A stretch of DNA of 49,740 bases from Pseudomonas sp. GM80 (GCF_000282515.1 NZ_AKJD01000051.1:1-49740); one strand, 5' to 3'; positions 18,171 through 26,918 are shown, numbered from the stretch's first letter. Numbers and translations: made by a program. The notes: generated by a model not told the origin, from the sequence alone.

Positions 18171-18350
18171 GACAATGGCCGACTGAAAATAGAGTTGATT
18201 GGCAACGGACTCATCCTTTTCATCTGAAATCCATCCTGGAAAAACAACAGAAAACATCCTCAGGTAAAGGCGCGTAAGTTGTCGACCTGAAAGGTTTGTA
18301 GGAGAAATGCAGAACAACCGCTAGGTCGGGGGCGAGGTACTACAGGCGCG

Positions 18351-18406
18351 GCATCCAGCGGATCACCATGCAAATGCAGCCACTGGTCATCAGGCAAATG
18401 CCGGTG
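18351..18406 (-). pseudogene. Fragment of the DUF2817 gene
   Basis: The 56 bases match 23707-23762, inside the intact DUF2817 gene, at 50 of 56 positions in the same orientation. The sequence outside the match does not align. It is a relic of duplication or of an earlier rearrangement at the island's left end. Confidence 0.75.
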
Positions 18407-18476
18407 CTCATCAGGCAAATGCGGCTGTGAGAGGCAAGGACCGATTTACAGACATCTCAGGATGTCTATAAATCAA

Positions 18477-18510
18477 AACAAGAAGCCCGTCTCGTGCGGG
18501 CTTTCTTGTG
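18477..18510. terminator. Hairpin with T/A-rich flanks
   Basis: ACAAGAAGCCCG pairs with CGGGCTTTCTTGT around loop TCTCGTG. The stem is stable and roughly symmetrical, so it could terminate in either direction. No intact gene ends next to it, which fits loss of a neighbouring gene. Confidence 0.6.
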
Positions 18511-19242
18511 TCTGGAATTCCATTCTTGTCGCCCCCCGCACCCTTCACACCCTGTACGCCCCTGCACTGAGGGCCTTCACGGATGAAGCGCAGCAATATA
18601 AAACGCCCCCCTCTGCCATGACCGTCGGTAATCAGCCACTGTCCTAGGTTGTTCCAGGGCGCTTGCTTGGTTGCAGTCATGCAATCGGATGCACTCTCCC
18701 TGGCAGCATGACCCCTTGTGGTTTTGCCCGATGTGGTTGGCGCTCGGGGGATTGATTTCTGATGAGCCGCTGACGTAGGCTGTTTCCGTTGATCGTGTCA
18801 GTCATTTCTCAAGGTTGAGTTGGATGACGGCACACATCAGTACCAGATCAGGAGCTTCATTTTTACAAGGGTTGGTAGGCGTTTTGTTGCCTGCCTGTAA
18901 TCGAACACGGCGAACGCGTAGGTAGAAGCGTTTGCGAATATCTGGTTATTGATACTCTCATGTTCCCTTCCTTATTGAGCCCGCATCGACTCATCGCGCA
19001 TGTCCGCCCGGATATCGCCCTTTTCGATAGCCATGTTGCGAACAGTCGTCGTCGCAGCATTTTGTTTGCCTTTACTTTCTCTCCTCCCCCCCAAAAACGC
19101 TAAGTCGTTATTGAACCTATTGCCTTCCTGATAACTGGCCGGGTGCCTTGGCCTGCCTGTCAGCGATTGCCTGAGCCTTTTTAACGGGACGTCCACTTGG
19201 GTGGGGCGGGTCTTTTGATGCATCTAACAGGGAGTTCACTGC

Positions 19243-22158
19243 ATGTGGTGGAAGAGTCTTGCTCGGCAAATTCAGGAAAGAACTGCCGATAACAATGGGG
19301 TCGTCGCGTTCGGCGCAGGTTTCGGACCCTCCGGGCTTCCCCATATCGGAACGTTGTGTGAGGTGTTGCGCGTCAGCATCGTAAAAACCGCCTTCGAGAA
19401 AATATCCAGCAAGGAAACCCGGCTGTTTATTGTTTCCGACGATCTGGACGCGCTGCGAAAAGTACCCGGAACATTCCCTCAGCCGCAGCTCCTGCAAAGT
19501 AGTCTGGGGCTACCGTTGTGCGATATTCCCGACCCATTTGAACAGGCGGGCAGTCTGTCGGCAGGCATTAACGCTCGACTTGATCAGGCACTGATGCCCT
19601 ATGCGCTCGACTATCAGTTGATTGAAAACAGTGCGCTCTATCGATCCGGTTACTACAACTCGACCATCAAGCAGTTTCTCTCTCGAATGGAGGCAATCAA
19701 TCAGGTCGTGGCCTCACGTCTGGGAATTACCCGTAGAAAGAGCTACAGCATGTTCATGCCCGTTTCGCGCTTTTCAGGGCGGATCATCGAGCATCTGGTG
19801 GTTCGGCATGTGGATGTGCAGCGCGGCGAAATTGTCTATCAGATCCCGCCAGACCTGCTGATCAACCGGCCAGGCGAGGAGTACAGCATCACGTCACAGG
19901 AGTACTACGCCGACGAGCCGATTGGCGAAGACATCACCACCTCAGTGTTGGATGGTCACTGCAAGTTGCAATGGAAGGCCGATTGGGCAATGCGCCTGAT
20001 TCACCGCAATATTGCTTTTGAAATGCATGGCGAAGACCTGACTGACTCGGCGAATACGGTGCGCGATATCTGCCAGGTATTGGATGTGCGAGCTCCGATC
20101 CTGATGAAGTACGGGCTGTTTACCGACATCGCCGGCAAAAAAATATCCAAAAGCAAAGGCAACGGCTTTTCTCTGGAGCAAGTGAACAAATACATGCCCG
20201 AGGGGGCGTTGCAGCATTTCATGTTCAACAACCCTTATCGCACCACGCGCTTCCATCCCGAGGTGTCGATCAAGGCCTATGACCATTACCGGGCTGACCA
20301 TGCGCGCATGGTCGAGGGCGACGATGACAATCCCGTCGGTTATTTCCATCGCCCACCGCGCCATGGCAAGCGTCGCACCACCTATCAGCGGATGCTGAAC
20401 ATATTTACTGCCTGCCATCCAGAAAACATTGATGCGGCTTACCACTACCTGCTCCAGCACGACAAAACCCGACAGGACATCGTGGCGGATGACGGCTTTA
20501 CCGATGTGGTCCAGAAAGCATTTACCTATTACCAGGAACGAGTTGCCCCACTTTTCCTGCCACGGATGCTCAACAAGAACGGGGAGCCGGTGCTCTATCG
20601 GATGTCGGAGCAGTTCAAACAACTGGCGGTCCACCCAGGACCTGTTACTCGCGAACAGATAACGCAAATCTTCGATCAGGTTGGCGTCGCCAGTCACGGC
20701 GATGCTTACCGGATGCTTTACGCCTGTCTGTTCGGCGAGGAAAGCGGGCCGCGACTCCACGGGTACGTCAATCGTCTGGGTGTTCAGGCTTTTAGTGCGC
20801 AACTCGAATCACGGATCAAACAGGCAACTCAATACAGGGAAAGTGAAACCATGAGCGAAGTGCAGTTCAATCAAGCCACCACCGAGTTGTCCGAAGTTTC
20901 GCGCCCGATGGTCACGATCGAAAGGCCACCAGAGGCCCGGCAAGTGCTGGAAGCCATCGATTTCGAAGAGGTCAAAGCCCGTGCCGCCGCGTTTGCACAA
21001 CATCTTCGAAGCAACAGTGAGGCGATTGCCGAGAGCCTTTCGGGGTTCGAATGCTACAACGTGGCGGTGGATGAGATTGAGCGGTGTGTCGAGTTTCTTG
21101 AGTGCCTGGCGCTTAACAGCCCTTTCTTTGAACGCCGGGTGCGTTGCGTGACCAGTTACTTGCCGCTCAACCAGCCGATCTATGCCACGACTTGTTTTGG
21201 CATTATTCCGTCATTGCTGGCCGATTCAGCCTGGCTTCGACCGCCGACGGCGATGCACTCGCACTACAGGAAGTTGCTGGAGTCGTTGCAGCTGGAGCGC
21301 TTCTTTCCGAACCTGAATGTCTCTTTTGCCGACAAAGAGACGTTTGTCAGCCAGACCGCTGCGATGTCCGATGTGGTTATTTTTACCGGCACGCCGGAAA
21401 ACGCGACCAAAGTCAGAAAGTCCTACCTCAAGCGCACCTTGTTCATCCTCAACGGGGCGGGCCATAACCCACTGGTGGTGTCGGCAGATGCATCAATCGA
21501 CACCGCGATCGAAAGTGCGCTGCGGGTGGTGTTGTACAACCAGGGACAGGATTGCGCCGGTCCCAACAGCATCCTGGTGCATCGCCAGGTCTACGGTGAG
21601 TTCATCCGTCGGCTGCGCGAGGAGCTGGTCAAGTGCGAGGACTATGTCGGCGATTACGCACGCAAAGAGAACATCGTCGGCCCCAATAGCGACCCTGACC
21701 ATACGTTGAAAGTGGTGAAGATGTTCAAGGAGTATCGCGAACACTGTACGTATGGCGGCGAGATCAATCCGATCAGCGGGTTGATACGTCCAACCGTGTT
21801 CGAGCGGCCATTGTCGCTGGGCGGCAACTACAAAGAGTTTTTTGCCCCCGTGTTCTTCGTTCAACCTTATGCAGATGACAGCGAGCTGGCGGGCTACTTC
21901 GAACATCCGCTCTATGCCCCCAATTCCATGTACGTATCGTTGTTTGGCAGCAGTGGCTACATCGACGAGCTGGTGGCGTCAGGCAAACATGCCGCGGAGA
22001 CGGTGCTGAACAACACCGACCTGCATGTCGTGGAGAAGGGCTACAACCCTTACGGCGGGTATGGGGTCGCGGCGTCCTGCCTGTATGTGAACGGCGTGAG
22101 AATTGCCAAACCGACGTTGCCTCAACGGGATATCCACGAGCATCTCGTGGCGGTTTGA
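19243..22158 (+). CDS. Class I lysyl-tRNA synthetase fused to an aldehyde-dehydrogenase-fold domain
   Basis: The product has 971 residues. Residues 1 to about 525 are a complete archaeal-type class I LysRS: GFGPSGLPHIGT with HIGH-type His34-Thr37, FIVSDDLDALRKVP, CKLQWKADWAMR (about 240-251), MHGEDLTDSA and KISKS at 300-304. The helical C-terminal part ends near GEESGPRLHGYVNRLG. After a linker (about 526-560), residues 560-971 form an ALDH fold: FTGTPENA (714-721), NGAGHNPLVV (737-746), GQDCAGPNSILV with nucleophile-type Cys771, and KEFFAPV with Glu865. The usual general-base Glu position is Asn737. This suggests lysyl-adenylate or lysyl-tRNA feeding an acyl-reductase/transferase, which is inference. 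An AGGGAG site precedes ATG. The MFS gene follows by 48 bp. Pseudomonads carry class II LysS elsewhere, so this is an extra enzyme. Confidence 0.85.
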   Translation: MWWKSLARQIQERTADNNGVVAFGAGFGPSGLPHIGTLCEVLRVSIVKTAFEKISSKETRLFIVSDDLDALRKVPGTFPQPQLLQSSLGLPLCDIPDPFEQAGSLSAGINARLDQALMPYALDYQLIENSALYRSGYYNSTIKQFLSRMEAINQVVASRLGITRRKSYSMFMPVSRFSGRIIEHLVVRHVDVQRGEIVYQIPPDLLINRPGEEYSITSQEYYADEPIGEDITTSVLDGHCKLQWKADWAMRLIHRNIAFEMHGEDLTDSANTVRDICQVLDVRAPILMKYGLFTDIAGKKISKSKGNGFSLEQVNKYMPEGALQHFMFNNPYRTTRFHPEVSIKAYDHYRADHARMVEGDDDNPVGYFHRPPRHGKRRTTYQRMLNIFTACHPENIDAAYHYLLQHDKTRQDIVADDGFTDVVQKAFTYYQERVAPLFLPRMLNKNGEPVLYRMSEQFKQLAVHPGPVTREQITQIFDQVGVASHGDAYRMLYACLFGEESGPRLHGYVNRLGVQAFSAQLESRIKQATQYRESETMSEVQFNQATTELSEVSRPMVTIERPPEARQVLEAIDFEEVKARAAAFAQHLRSNSEAIAESLSGFECYNVAVDEIERCVEFLECLALNSPFFERRVRCVTSYLPLNQPIYATTCFGIIPSLLADSAWLRPPTAMHSHYRKLLESLQLERFFPNLNVSFADKETFVSQTAAMSDVVIFTGTPENATKVRKSYLKRTLFILNGAGHNPLVVSADASIDTAIESALRVVLYNQGQDCAGPNSILVHRQVYGEFIRRLREELVKCEDYVGDYARKENIVGPNSDPDHTLKVVKMFKEYREHCTYGGEINPISGLIRPTVFERPLSLGGNYKEFFAPVFFVQPYADDSELAGYFEHPLYAPNSMYVSLFGSSGYIDELVASGKHAAETVLNNTDLHVVEKGYNPYGGYGVAASCLYVNGVRIAKPTLPQRDIHEHLVAV

Positions 22159-22206
22159 GCGTGCGCGGGCCAGCTATCGATGGGCAGTGAGCCTGAGGTG
22201 TGATGA

Positions 22207-23364
22207 ATGAATAGATTATTGTTGGCGGCGCTGGTACTCGGCGTTTCCATCGTCGGGTTATGTATCGGTTCGACCGTGCCAGTGGTTGCGTTGCGCCTGT
22301 ACCAGGCGGGAGCGTCGGCTGTGCATATCGGCGTGATGTCGGCACTGCCCGCAGCCGGAATGATGCTGTCGGCCTTTCTGGTGGACTGGATCTGCCAGCG
22401 GCTGAGCCGTCGACATATTTATTTGGGATGTTTCGCCCTGTCGACCCTGAGCGTGGCCGCCGTCGAGTTCTTCGCCTCGACGGTGTACGCCCTGGCACTG
22501 GCCAGGTTTACGATGGGGCTGGCGGCGGGGGTGATCATTATTCTGGGGGAGTCCTGGGTGAATGAAATCGCCGAGGACCAATACAGAGGTCGGGTTGTCG
22601 CGATCTACACCACCTGCTTTACGGTGTTCCAGCTACTGGGGCCCGGGATGGTGGCCCTCTTCGGCACTGCTGGCCCCCAGGTGATCAGTGTGGTGATTGG
22701 CGGACATCTATTGGCGCTAGGGATGATCTGGTTCACCTTGCCCAGGCAAAAGGAGCATCACGGGCATTCGGAAAGCAAGACGTTCTCGGTGCTGGGCTTC
22801 ATTCAAGTGGCGCCGGCGCTGTGTATGGGCATCATTTTCTTCTCGTTTTTCGATAGCGTGATCCTCTCGATGTTTCCGGTTTACGCTGCCGATCACGGCT
22901 ATGCGATCAAATTCGCTGCGCTCATGGTGACGGTGATTCTGCTCGGTGACGCGGCCTTCCAGTTCCCGCTGGGCTGGCTCTCGGACAACGTTGCCAGGCC
23001 GATTGTCTATTTGGGGTGCGGTGTGCTTTCTCTGGCCATCGGTGTCTGCTTGCCGTGGTTGATGAACTATCCCCTCTTGCTCTGGCCAAGCCTTGTGGTA
23101 CTCGGCGCCGTTGCTGGCGGCGTTTATACCCTGGCGATCATTCTGATCGGCGAAGGGTTCAAGGGCCCCGACCTGGTCACCGCGAATGCCAGCGCCGGTT
23201 TTTTATGGGGGGTCGGCAGTTTGCTCGGGCCCTTGGTCAGCAGCGCAGCGATGACAACCAGCGCCCACGGCCTGCCGTTAGCGCTGTCTGCTGCGGCGGC
23301 GCTGTTTGTGTTGTTCGCGTTGCCGCTGTTCAGAAGGACGGTCAGGGTGAAAGCGTTGCGATAA
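22207..23364 (+). CDS. MFS transporter, probable exporter (YcaD-like)
   Basis: A 385-residue inner-membrane protein with about 12 hydrophobic segments. The first half carries SAFLVDWICQRLSRRHIYLG (the DxxGRR-like loop 2-3), then GESWVNEIAEDQYRGRVVAIY. The second half has FPLGWLSDNVARP, the matching loop 8-9. The GESW(V/L)NE motif is typical of the YcaD/UMF-like branch of small-molecule transporters. GAGG lies 9-12 bp before ATG. It starts 48 bp after the synthetase fusion on the same strand, so the two are probably co-transcribed, and it may export the product of that enzyme. Substrate unknown. Confidence 0.88.
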   Translation: MNRLLLAALVLGVSIVGLCIGSTVPVVALRLYQAGASAVHIGVMSALPAAGMMLSAFLVDWICQRLSRRHIYLGCFALSTLSVAAVEFFASTVYALALARFTMGLAAGVIIILGESWVNEIAEDQYRGRVVAIYTTCFTVFQLLGPGMVALFGTAGPQVISVVIGGHLLALGMIWFTLPRQKEHHGHSESKTFSVLGFIQVAPALCMGIIFFSFFDSVILSMFPVYAADHGYAIKFAALMVTVILLGDAAFQFPLGWLSDNVARPIVYLGCGVLSLAIGVCLPWLMNYPLLLWPSLVVLGAVAGGVYTLAIILIGEGFKGPDLVTANASAGFLWGVGSLLGPLVSSAAMTTSAHGLPLALSAAAALFVLFALPLFRRTVRVKALR

Positions 23365-23365
23365 A

Positions 23366-23410
23366 AAACGCCGAGGCCGGGGAGTTTTTCTTCGGCGCCG
23401 TCGGTTTTTT
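23366..23410 (+). terminator. Terminator-like hairpins after the MFS gene
   Basis: Immediately after the stop, AAAAAACGCCGA pairs imperfectly with TCGGCG and CCGTCGG, followed by six T near 23405-23410. It would end the synthetase-MFS transcript. A second hairpin (the right direct repeat) lies 20 bp further on. Confidence 0.6.
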
Positions 23411-23423
23411 CGACGTTTTACAC

Positions 23424-23465
23424 GTACTGAAAACGGCTTACCGCAAGGCAGGCCGTTTTTTTATG
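23424..23465. repeat. Right 42-bp direct repeat of the island (terminator hairpin)
   Basis: Matches 17706-17747 with three mismatches, including flanking GTACT and ATG outside the hairpin. AAACGGCTTACC/GGCAGGCCGTTT is followed by seven T. Because the flanks match as well as the stem, a shared origin is more likely than two independent terminators. Confidence 0.85.
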
Positions 23466-23470
23466 CCCGT

Positions 23471-23573
23471 TGTGGCGAGGGCGATTTATCCTCGATGGGG
23501 CACGAGATGACCTTTTTACCGGATGAACATTGCGGCCGCTTCGCAGCCCATCGGGGATAAATCCCCTCGCCAC
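23471..23573. repeat. Paired REP-like element, family C
   Basis: GTGGCGAGGGCGATTTATCC at the left is mirrored by GGGATAAATCCCCTCGCCAC at the right, with inner GC-rich arms. It shares the GTGGCGAGG core with 26786-26893. It sits between the convergent MFS and DUF2817 genes. Confidence 0.8.
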
Positions 23574-23579
23574 TATCAG

Positions 23580-24680
23580 TTAGTCAGCCAGTGCCGCCAG
23601 ACCTTTTGCCCAGATCTGCCGGGTGCGCAAACCGACCATCGCGCGCCAGTCAGGATCGGCTGGATAAAACTGTTCGAGCAGATTCAGCTTGATCGCCCTC
23701 CCCGTTGCATCCAGTGGATCGCCGTGCAGATGCAGCCAATGGTCATCACGCAAATGCCGGTGCACGTCCGCGCCCGGATAGGTCCCGCACTCGATCACGA
23801 ACGGCATCAACTGCACATCCGGTAAAGCATTGAGCAACGCTTGCGAGGTGTATCCGGTAGCCGTCGCTGCCACTCCGGTTTCGCTCAACGTGTCGGCGCC
23901 GGTGTGCAGGGTGTAGAGCCATTGGCCGTAAATTGCCTGAGCTTGCGCAAGTGCCGGGTAAGGTGCCTGTGTAATCGTCAGCAACATCGGATGACCGTAT
24001 TCGCCGGCGCCGGTGTGCAGGTCGAAACACATCACGGTTTCAGCGCCAGCCAGGTGCGCCTCGATGATTTGATGCAACGTGCGATTCGACCAGCTCGGCG
24101 CGCGGCCACCGTAAAACAGTCCGTCGGGATGACTGTGCTGACCGCCCTCGACAATCGACATTACCGCTGGCCAGCCGTGTTCGTTGATTTGCGCATCGAG
24201 CATGGCATCCGCGAGTTGACGCTCGGCGCCGTTCAGTTCGGTGCAGGCGTAGATTTCATGCAGTGCGGCGTACGCGCGGTTGTCCGGCAGCGGCCCGGTG
24301 ATATCCAGGTGATTGCGGTTGAGGTCGATGTTGTCTTCGTTGACCCGGCGCAGCCATGCGGTGCCCCATGGATTGATCAGATGCACCATGACCACCGCGA
24401 CATCCTTGGGCAGGGAGCCAGGGACGAAATCTTTCAGCCAATCGATTTGGCAGTCGGAACCGTAATACCCCTCCACGCCGTGAGTACCGCTGAGCGCTAC
24501 CAATCGGCGTTTGGCCTGTGGATCACCGAGCACAGCGACGTCGGTGCTCAACGGTTCGCCAAATGGCCCACAGCGCGGATGTGCGTAGGAGGTGAGCGTG
24601 GCGCCGGCGGCGTTGGCGGCGGCCAGGAACTGTTCGCGTTGATTGCGGTAACTGGAGTCGGTGGGGAACTCGCTGTGCAT
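23580..24680 (-). CDS. DUF2817 protein, M14 carboxypeptidase-like fold
   Basis: A 366-residue protein of the DUF2817 family, which resembles zinc carboxypeptidases/deacylases of the M14 group. Candidate zinc ligands are in LSGTHGVEGYYGSD (His and Glu, about residues 70-77). The NIDLNRNHLD segment and DLHTGAGEYGHPM also match the family. It is likely a cytosolic hydrolase acting on an amide or peptide bond; substrate unknown. ATG at 24680 has AGAGG upstream, so the longer open frame to 24827 is not used. A 56-bp fragment of it is present at 18351-18406. No signal peptide seen. Confidence 0.85.
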   Translation of the reverse strand: MHSEFPTDSSYRNQREQFLAAANAAGATLTSYAHPRCGPFGEPLSTDVAVLGDPQAKRRLVALSGTHGVEGYYGSDCQIDWLKDFVPGSLPKDVAVVMVHLINPWGTAWLRRVNEDNIDLNRNHLDITGPLPDNRAYAALHEIYACTELNGAERQLADAMLDAQINEHGWPAVMSIVEGGQHSHPDGLFYGGRAPSWSNRTLHQIIEAHLAGAETVMCFDLHTGAGEYGHPMLLTITQAPYPALAQAQAIYGQWLYTLHTGADTLSETGVAATATGYTSQALLNALPDVQLMPFVIECGTYPGADVHRHLRDDHWLHLHGDPLDATGRAIKLNLLEQFYPADPDWRAMVGLRTRQIWAKGLAALAD

Positions 24681-24713
24681 TCTTGGCCTCTTGTGATTTT
24701 TATGGTTTGACCT

Positions 24714-24806
24714 CTGTAGGCCTTCGCCTGCTCGCGATAGCGTCATCACATCCAACATCATTGCTGACTGACCCACCGCTTTCGCGAGCAGGCGAAGGCC
24801 TACAGG
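24714..24806. repeat. Paired REP-like element, family B variant
   Basis: CTGTAGGCCTTCGCCTGCTC is mirrored by GAGCAGGCGAAGGCCTACAG with a spacer of about 30 bp. It lies between the divergent DUF2817 and gamma-glutamyltranspeptidase genes. Confidence 0.85.
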
Positions 24807-24949
24807 GGGACGTGTGCGGTCAGTCAATTGACGCTGACCCTAGCGAACATCCGCCCCGAAAAGAAAGACAAAAATGCCCACCGGTTTGCGTCGCGACCGA
24901 GCGGTCGATAAAGTCCCTCAGACTTTTAATCCACGGACGGAGAGCCCGC

Positions 24950-26782
24950 GTGTTTTCAGCCTTGCCCTTGAAGCGCTTTCGCCTGCCTGCCCTGACACTG
25001 ATCATCAGCGCCCTGACCCTCACCGCCTGCAACGCCCCGCCCTCCTCGACTTTGCCACTCGCGCCAGAGGCGGCCTCGGGCTTTCGCACCGATCTGCAAA
25101 CCCGTCACGCCAGCAAACACATGGCCGCTGCTGCCAATCCGCTGGCCGCTGAAGCAGGGCGCGAGATGTTGCGTCAGGGCGGTTCGGCGATTGATGCGGC
25201 GATTGCGATGCAAGCGGTGCTGACGCTGGTTGAGCCGCAATCCTCCGGCATCGGTGGCGGCGCGATGATCGTGTTGTGGGACGGTAAACAGGTGCGCACT
25301 TACGACGGGCGCGAAACCGCACCGGCCGGCGCTACCGAGAAGTTGTTCTTGCGCGCTGACGGCCAGCCCATGTCGTTCCCGCAGGCGCAGATCGGCGGTC
25401 GCTCAGTCGGTACGCCGGGTGTATTGCGTGCACTCGAGCTGGCGCATAAACAACACGGTCGCCTGCCTTGGGCGAAGCTGTTTGAACCGGCGATCAAACT
25501 GTCGGAGCAAGGCTTTGCGATTTCGCCGCGTTTGCACTCGCTGCTGGAATCAGACCCGGTGATCCGCCATTCGCCCGACATGGCCAAGTATTTCCTCAAC
25601 GCTGATGGCAGCGTCAAAGCCGTCGGCACGCGCTTGCAGAATCCAGCGTTGGCCGCCGTGCTCAAACGCATCGCCAATGAAGGTGCCGATGCGTTGTACA
25701 AAGGCCCGATCGCTGAAGAAATCGTCGCCAAAGTGCAGGGCCATGCCAACCCCGGCAGCCTGTCGCTGAACGATCTTCAGCACTATCAAGCCAAAGAACG
25801 CGCGCCGCTGTGCACCGATTACAAACGCTGGCAGGTATGCGGCATGCCGCCACCGTCGTCGGGCGGCATCGCGGTGGCGCAGATTCTCGGCACCTTGCAG
25901 GCGCTGGAAACCCGCGATCCGCGCTTGTCACTCACCCCACTGAAACCGGTGAAAACTGACAAACCCGCCGGCATTGAACCCGCGCCACAAGCGGTGCACT
26001 TGATCGCCGAAGCTGAACGTTTGGCCTACGCCGACCGTGCGCAATACGTCGCCGATACTGACTTCGTTCCTGTACCAGTGAAAGGCCTGGTCGACCCGGG
26101 TTATCTGGCCAGCCGCGCCAGCCTGATCGGCGAGCGCAGCATGGGCACCGCTGAACCTGGCACACCGCCGGGTGTTCAGGTGGCCTACGCGCCCGACCGT
26201 TCGCCACTGCGTATCTCGACGTCACAAGTGGTCGCGGTGGATGACCTCGGCGGTGCCGTGTCGATGACCACCACCATCGAAGCGGCGTTCGGCTCGCACC
26301 TGATGGTTCAGGGTTTTCTGCTCAACAACCAGATGACCGACTTCTCCTTTATCCCTGAAGAGAACGGCCAAAAAGTCGCCAACCGCGTCGAACCCGGCAA
26401 ACGCCCACGCTCGTCGATGGCTCCCACGCTTATCTTCGATCGCAACAGCGGCGAATTCCTCGCCAGCGTCGGCTCACCGGGCGGCTCGCAGATCATCGAA
26501 TACGTGGCAAAAACCACCATCGGCCTGCTCGACTGGAACCTCGACCCGCAAAGCGCCATCAGCCTGCCCAACTTCGGCAGCCGCAACGGCCCGACCGAAC
26601 TGGAGCAAGGCCAGTTCAGCCCGATGCTGATTCAGGCACTGAAAGACAAGGGACATGCCGTGAACGAAATCGACATGACCAGCGGCACTCAGGCCATCGT
26701 GCGCGTCAAGGATGCGCAGGGCAAAGCAACGCTTGAAGGTGGCGCGGATCCGCGGCGTGAAGGCGAAGCTTTGGGGGATTGA
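24950..26782 (+). CDS. ggt: Gamma-glutamyltranspeptidase, lipoprotein type
   Basis: GGT hydrolyses glutathione and other gamma-glutamyl compounds or transfers the glutamyl group. The start is GTG at 24950, preceded by GGAGAG; it yields a signal peptide with lipobox LTAC (Cys27), so the enzyme is probably membrane-anchored in the periplasm. The 610-residue precursor would self-cleave before Thr424 in STSQVVAVDD, the position of the nucleophile of the small subunit. Family blocks EPQSSGIGGGAM, the GRETAPA substrate loop, GFLLNNQMTDFS and GSPGGSQII are present. The usual TTH after cleavage is TSQ here. The open frame upstream of 24950 crosses a REP element and is not coding. Confidence 0.93.
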   Translation: MFSALPLKRFRLPALTLIISALTLTACNAPPSSTLPLAPEAASGFRTDLQTRHASKHMAAAANPLAAEAGREMLRQGGSAIDAAIAMQAVLTLVEPQSSGIGGGAMIVLWDGKQVRTYDGRETAPAGATEKLFLRADGQPMSFPQAQIGGRSVGTPGVLRALELAHKQHGRLPWAKLFEPAIKLSEQGFAISPRLHSLLESDPVIRHSPDMAKYFLNADGSVKAVGTRLQNPALAAVLKRIANEGADALYKGPIAEEIVAKVQGHANPGSLSLNDLQHYQAKERAPLCTDYKRWQVCGMPPPSSGGIAVAQILGTLQALETRDPRLSLTPLKPVKTDKPAGIEPAPQAVHLIAEAERLAYADRAQYVADTDFVPVPVKGLVDPGYLASRASLIGERSMGTAEPGTPPGVQVAYAPDRSPLRISTSQVVAVDDLGGAVSMTTTIEAAFGSHLMVQGFLLNNQMTDFSFIPEENGQKVANRVEPGKRPRSSMAPTLIFDRNSGEFLASVGSPGGSQIIEYVAKTTIGLLDWNLDPQSAISLPNFGSRNGPTELEQGQFSPMLIQALKDKGHAVNEIDMTSGTQAIVRVKDAQGKATLEGGADPRREGEALGD

Positions 26783-26785
26783 GGA

Positions 26786-26893
26786 TTGTGGCGAGGGAGC
26801 TTGTTCCCGCTGGACTGCGCAGCAGGCCCTGCTCCTGGATTCAAGATTGGGGCCGCTTCGCGCCCCGGTGGGAGCAAGCTCCCTCGCCACAAG
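26786..26893. repeat. Paired REP-like element, family C
   Basis: TTGTGGCGAGGGAGCTTG at the left is mirrored by CAAGCTCCCTCGCCACAAG at the right, with an internal GGGGCCGC/GCGCCCC arm. It lies between the convergent ggt and lysE-like genes. Confidence 0.87.
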
Positions 26894-26918
26894 TTCTGTT
26901 CGTTCAGCCTGTTTTCGC

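Larger units (their letters stand above)
18171..19242. other. 1.07-kb region without a convincing gene
   Basis: This stretch appears more AT-rich than its surroundings. It contains a 56-bp fragment of the downstream DUF2817 gene (18351-18406), a nearby repeated TCATCAGGCAAATG (18386-18399 and 18408-18421), and a terminator-like hairpin (18477-18510). Short minus-strand frames around 18972-19223 and 18863-18960 are open but lack ribosome-binding sites and recognisable domains. A homopolymer run of seven C lies near 19086. It most likely holds decayed sequence plus the promoter of the synthetase-fusion gene. Confidence 0.6.

Noticed and set aside
18411..18680. 89-residue minus-strand frame in the island's left part
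   Set aside because: It runs through a terminator-like hairpin, has no domain or convincing start and overlaps the relic region.
18972..19223. 83-residue minus-strand frame directly upstream of the synthetase fusion
   Set aside because: No ribosome-binding site and no recognised family. After its TAA the same frame stays open for about 40 codons, which could be a decayed gene, but evidence is too thin to call.
24683..24949. N-terminal extension of the gamma-glutamyltranspeptidase frame
   Set aside because: It reads through a REP element and would bury the lipoprotein signal; GTG at 24950 is better placed.
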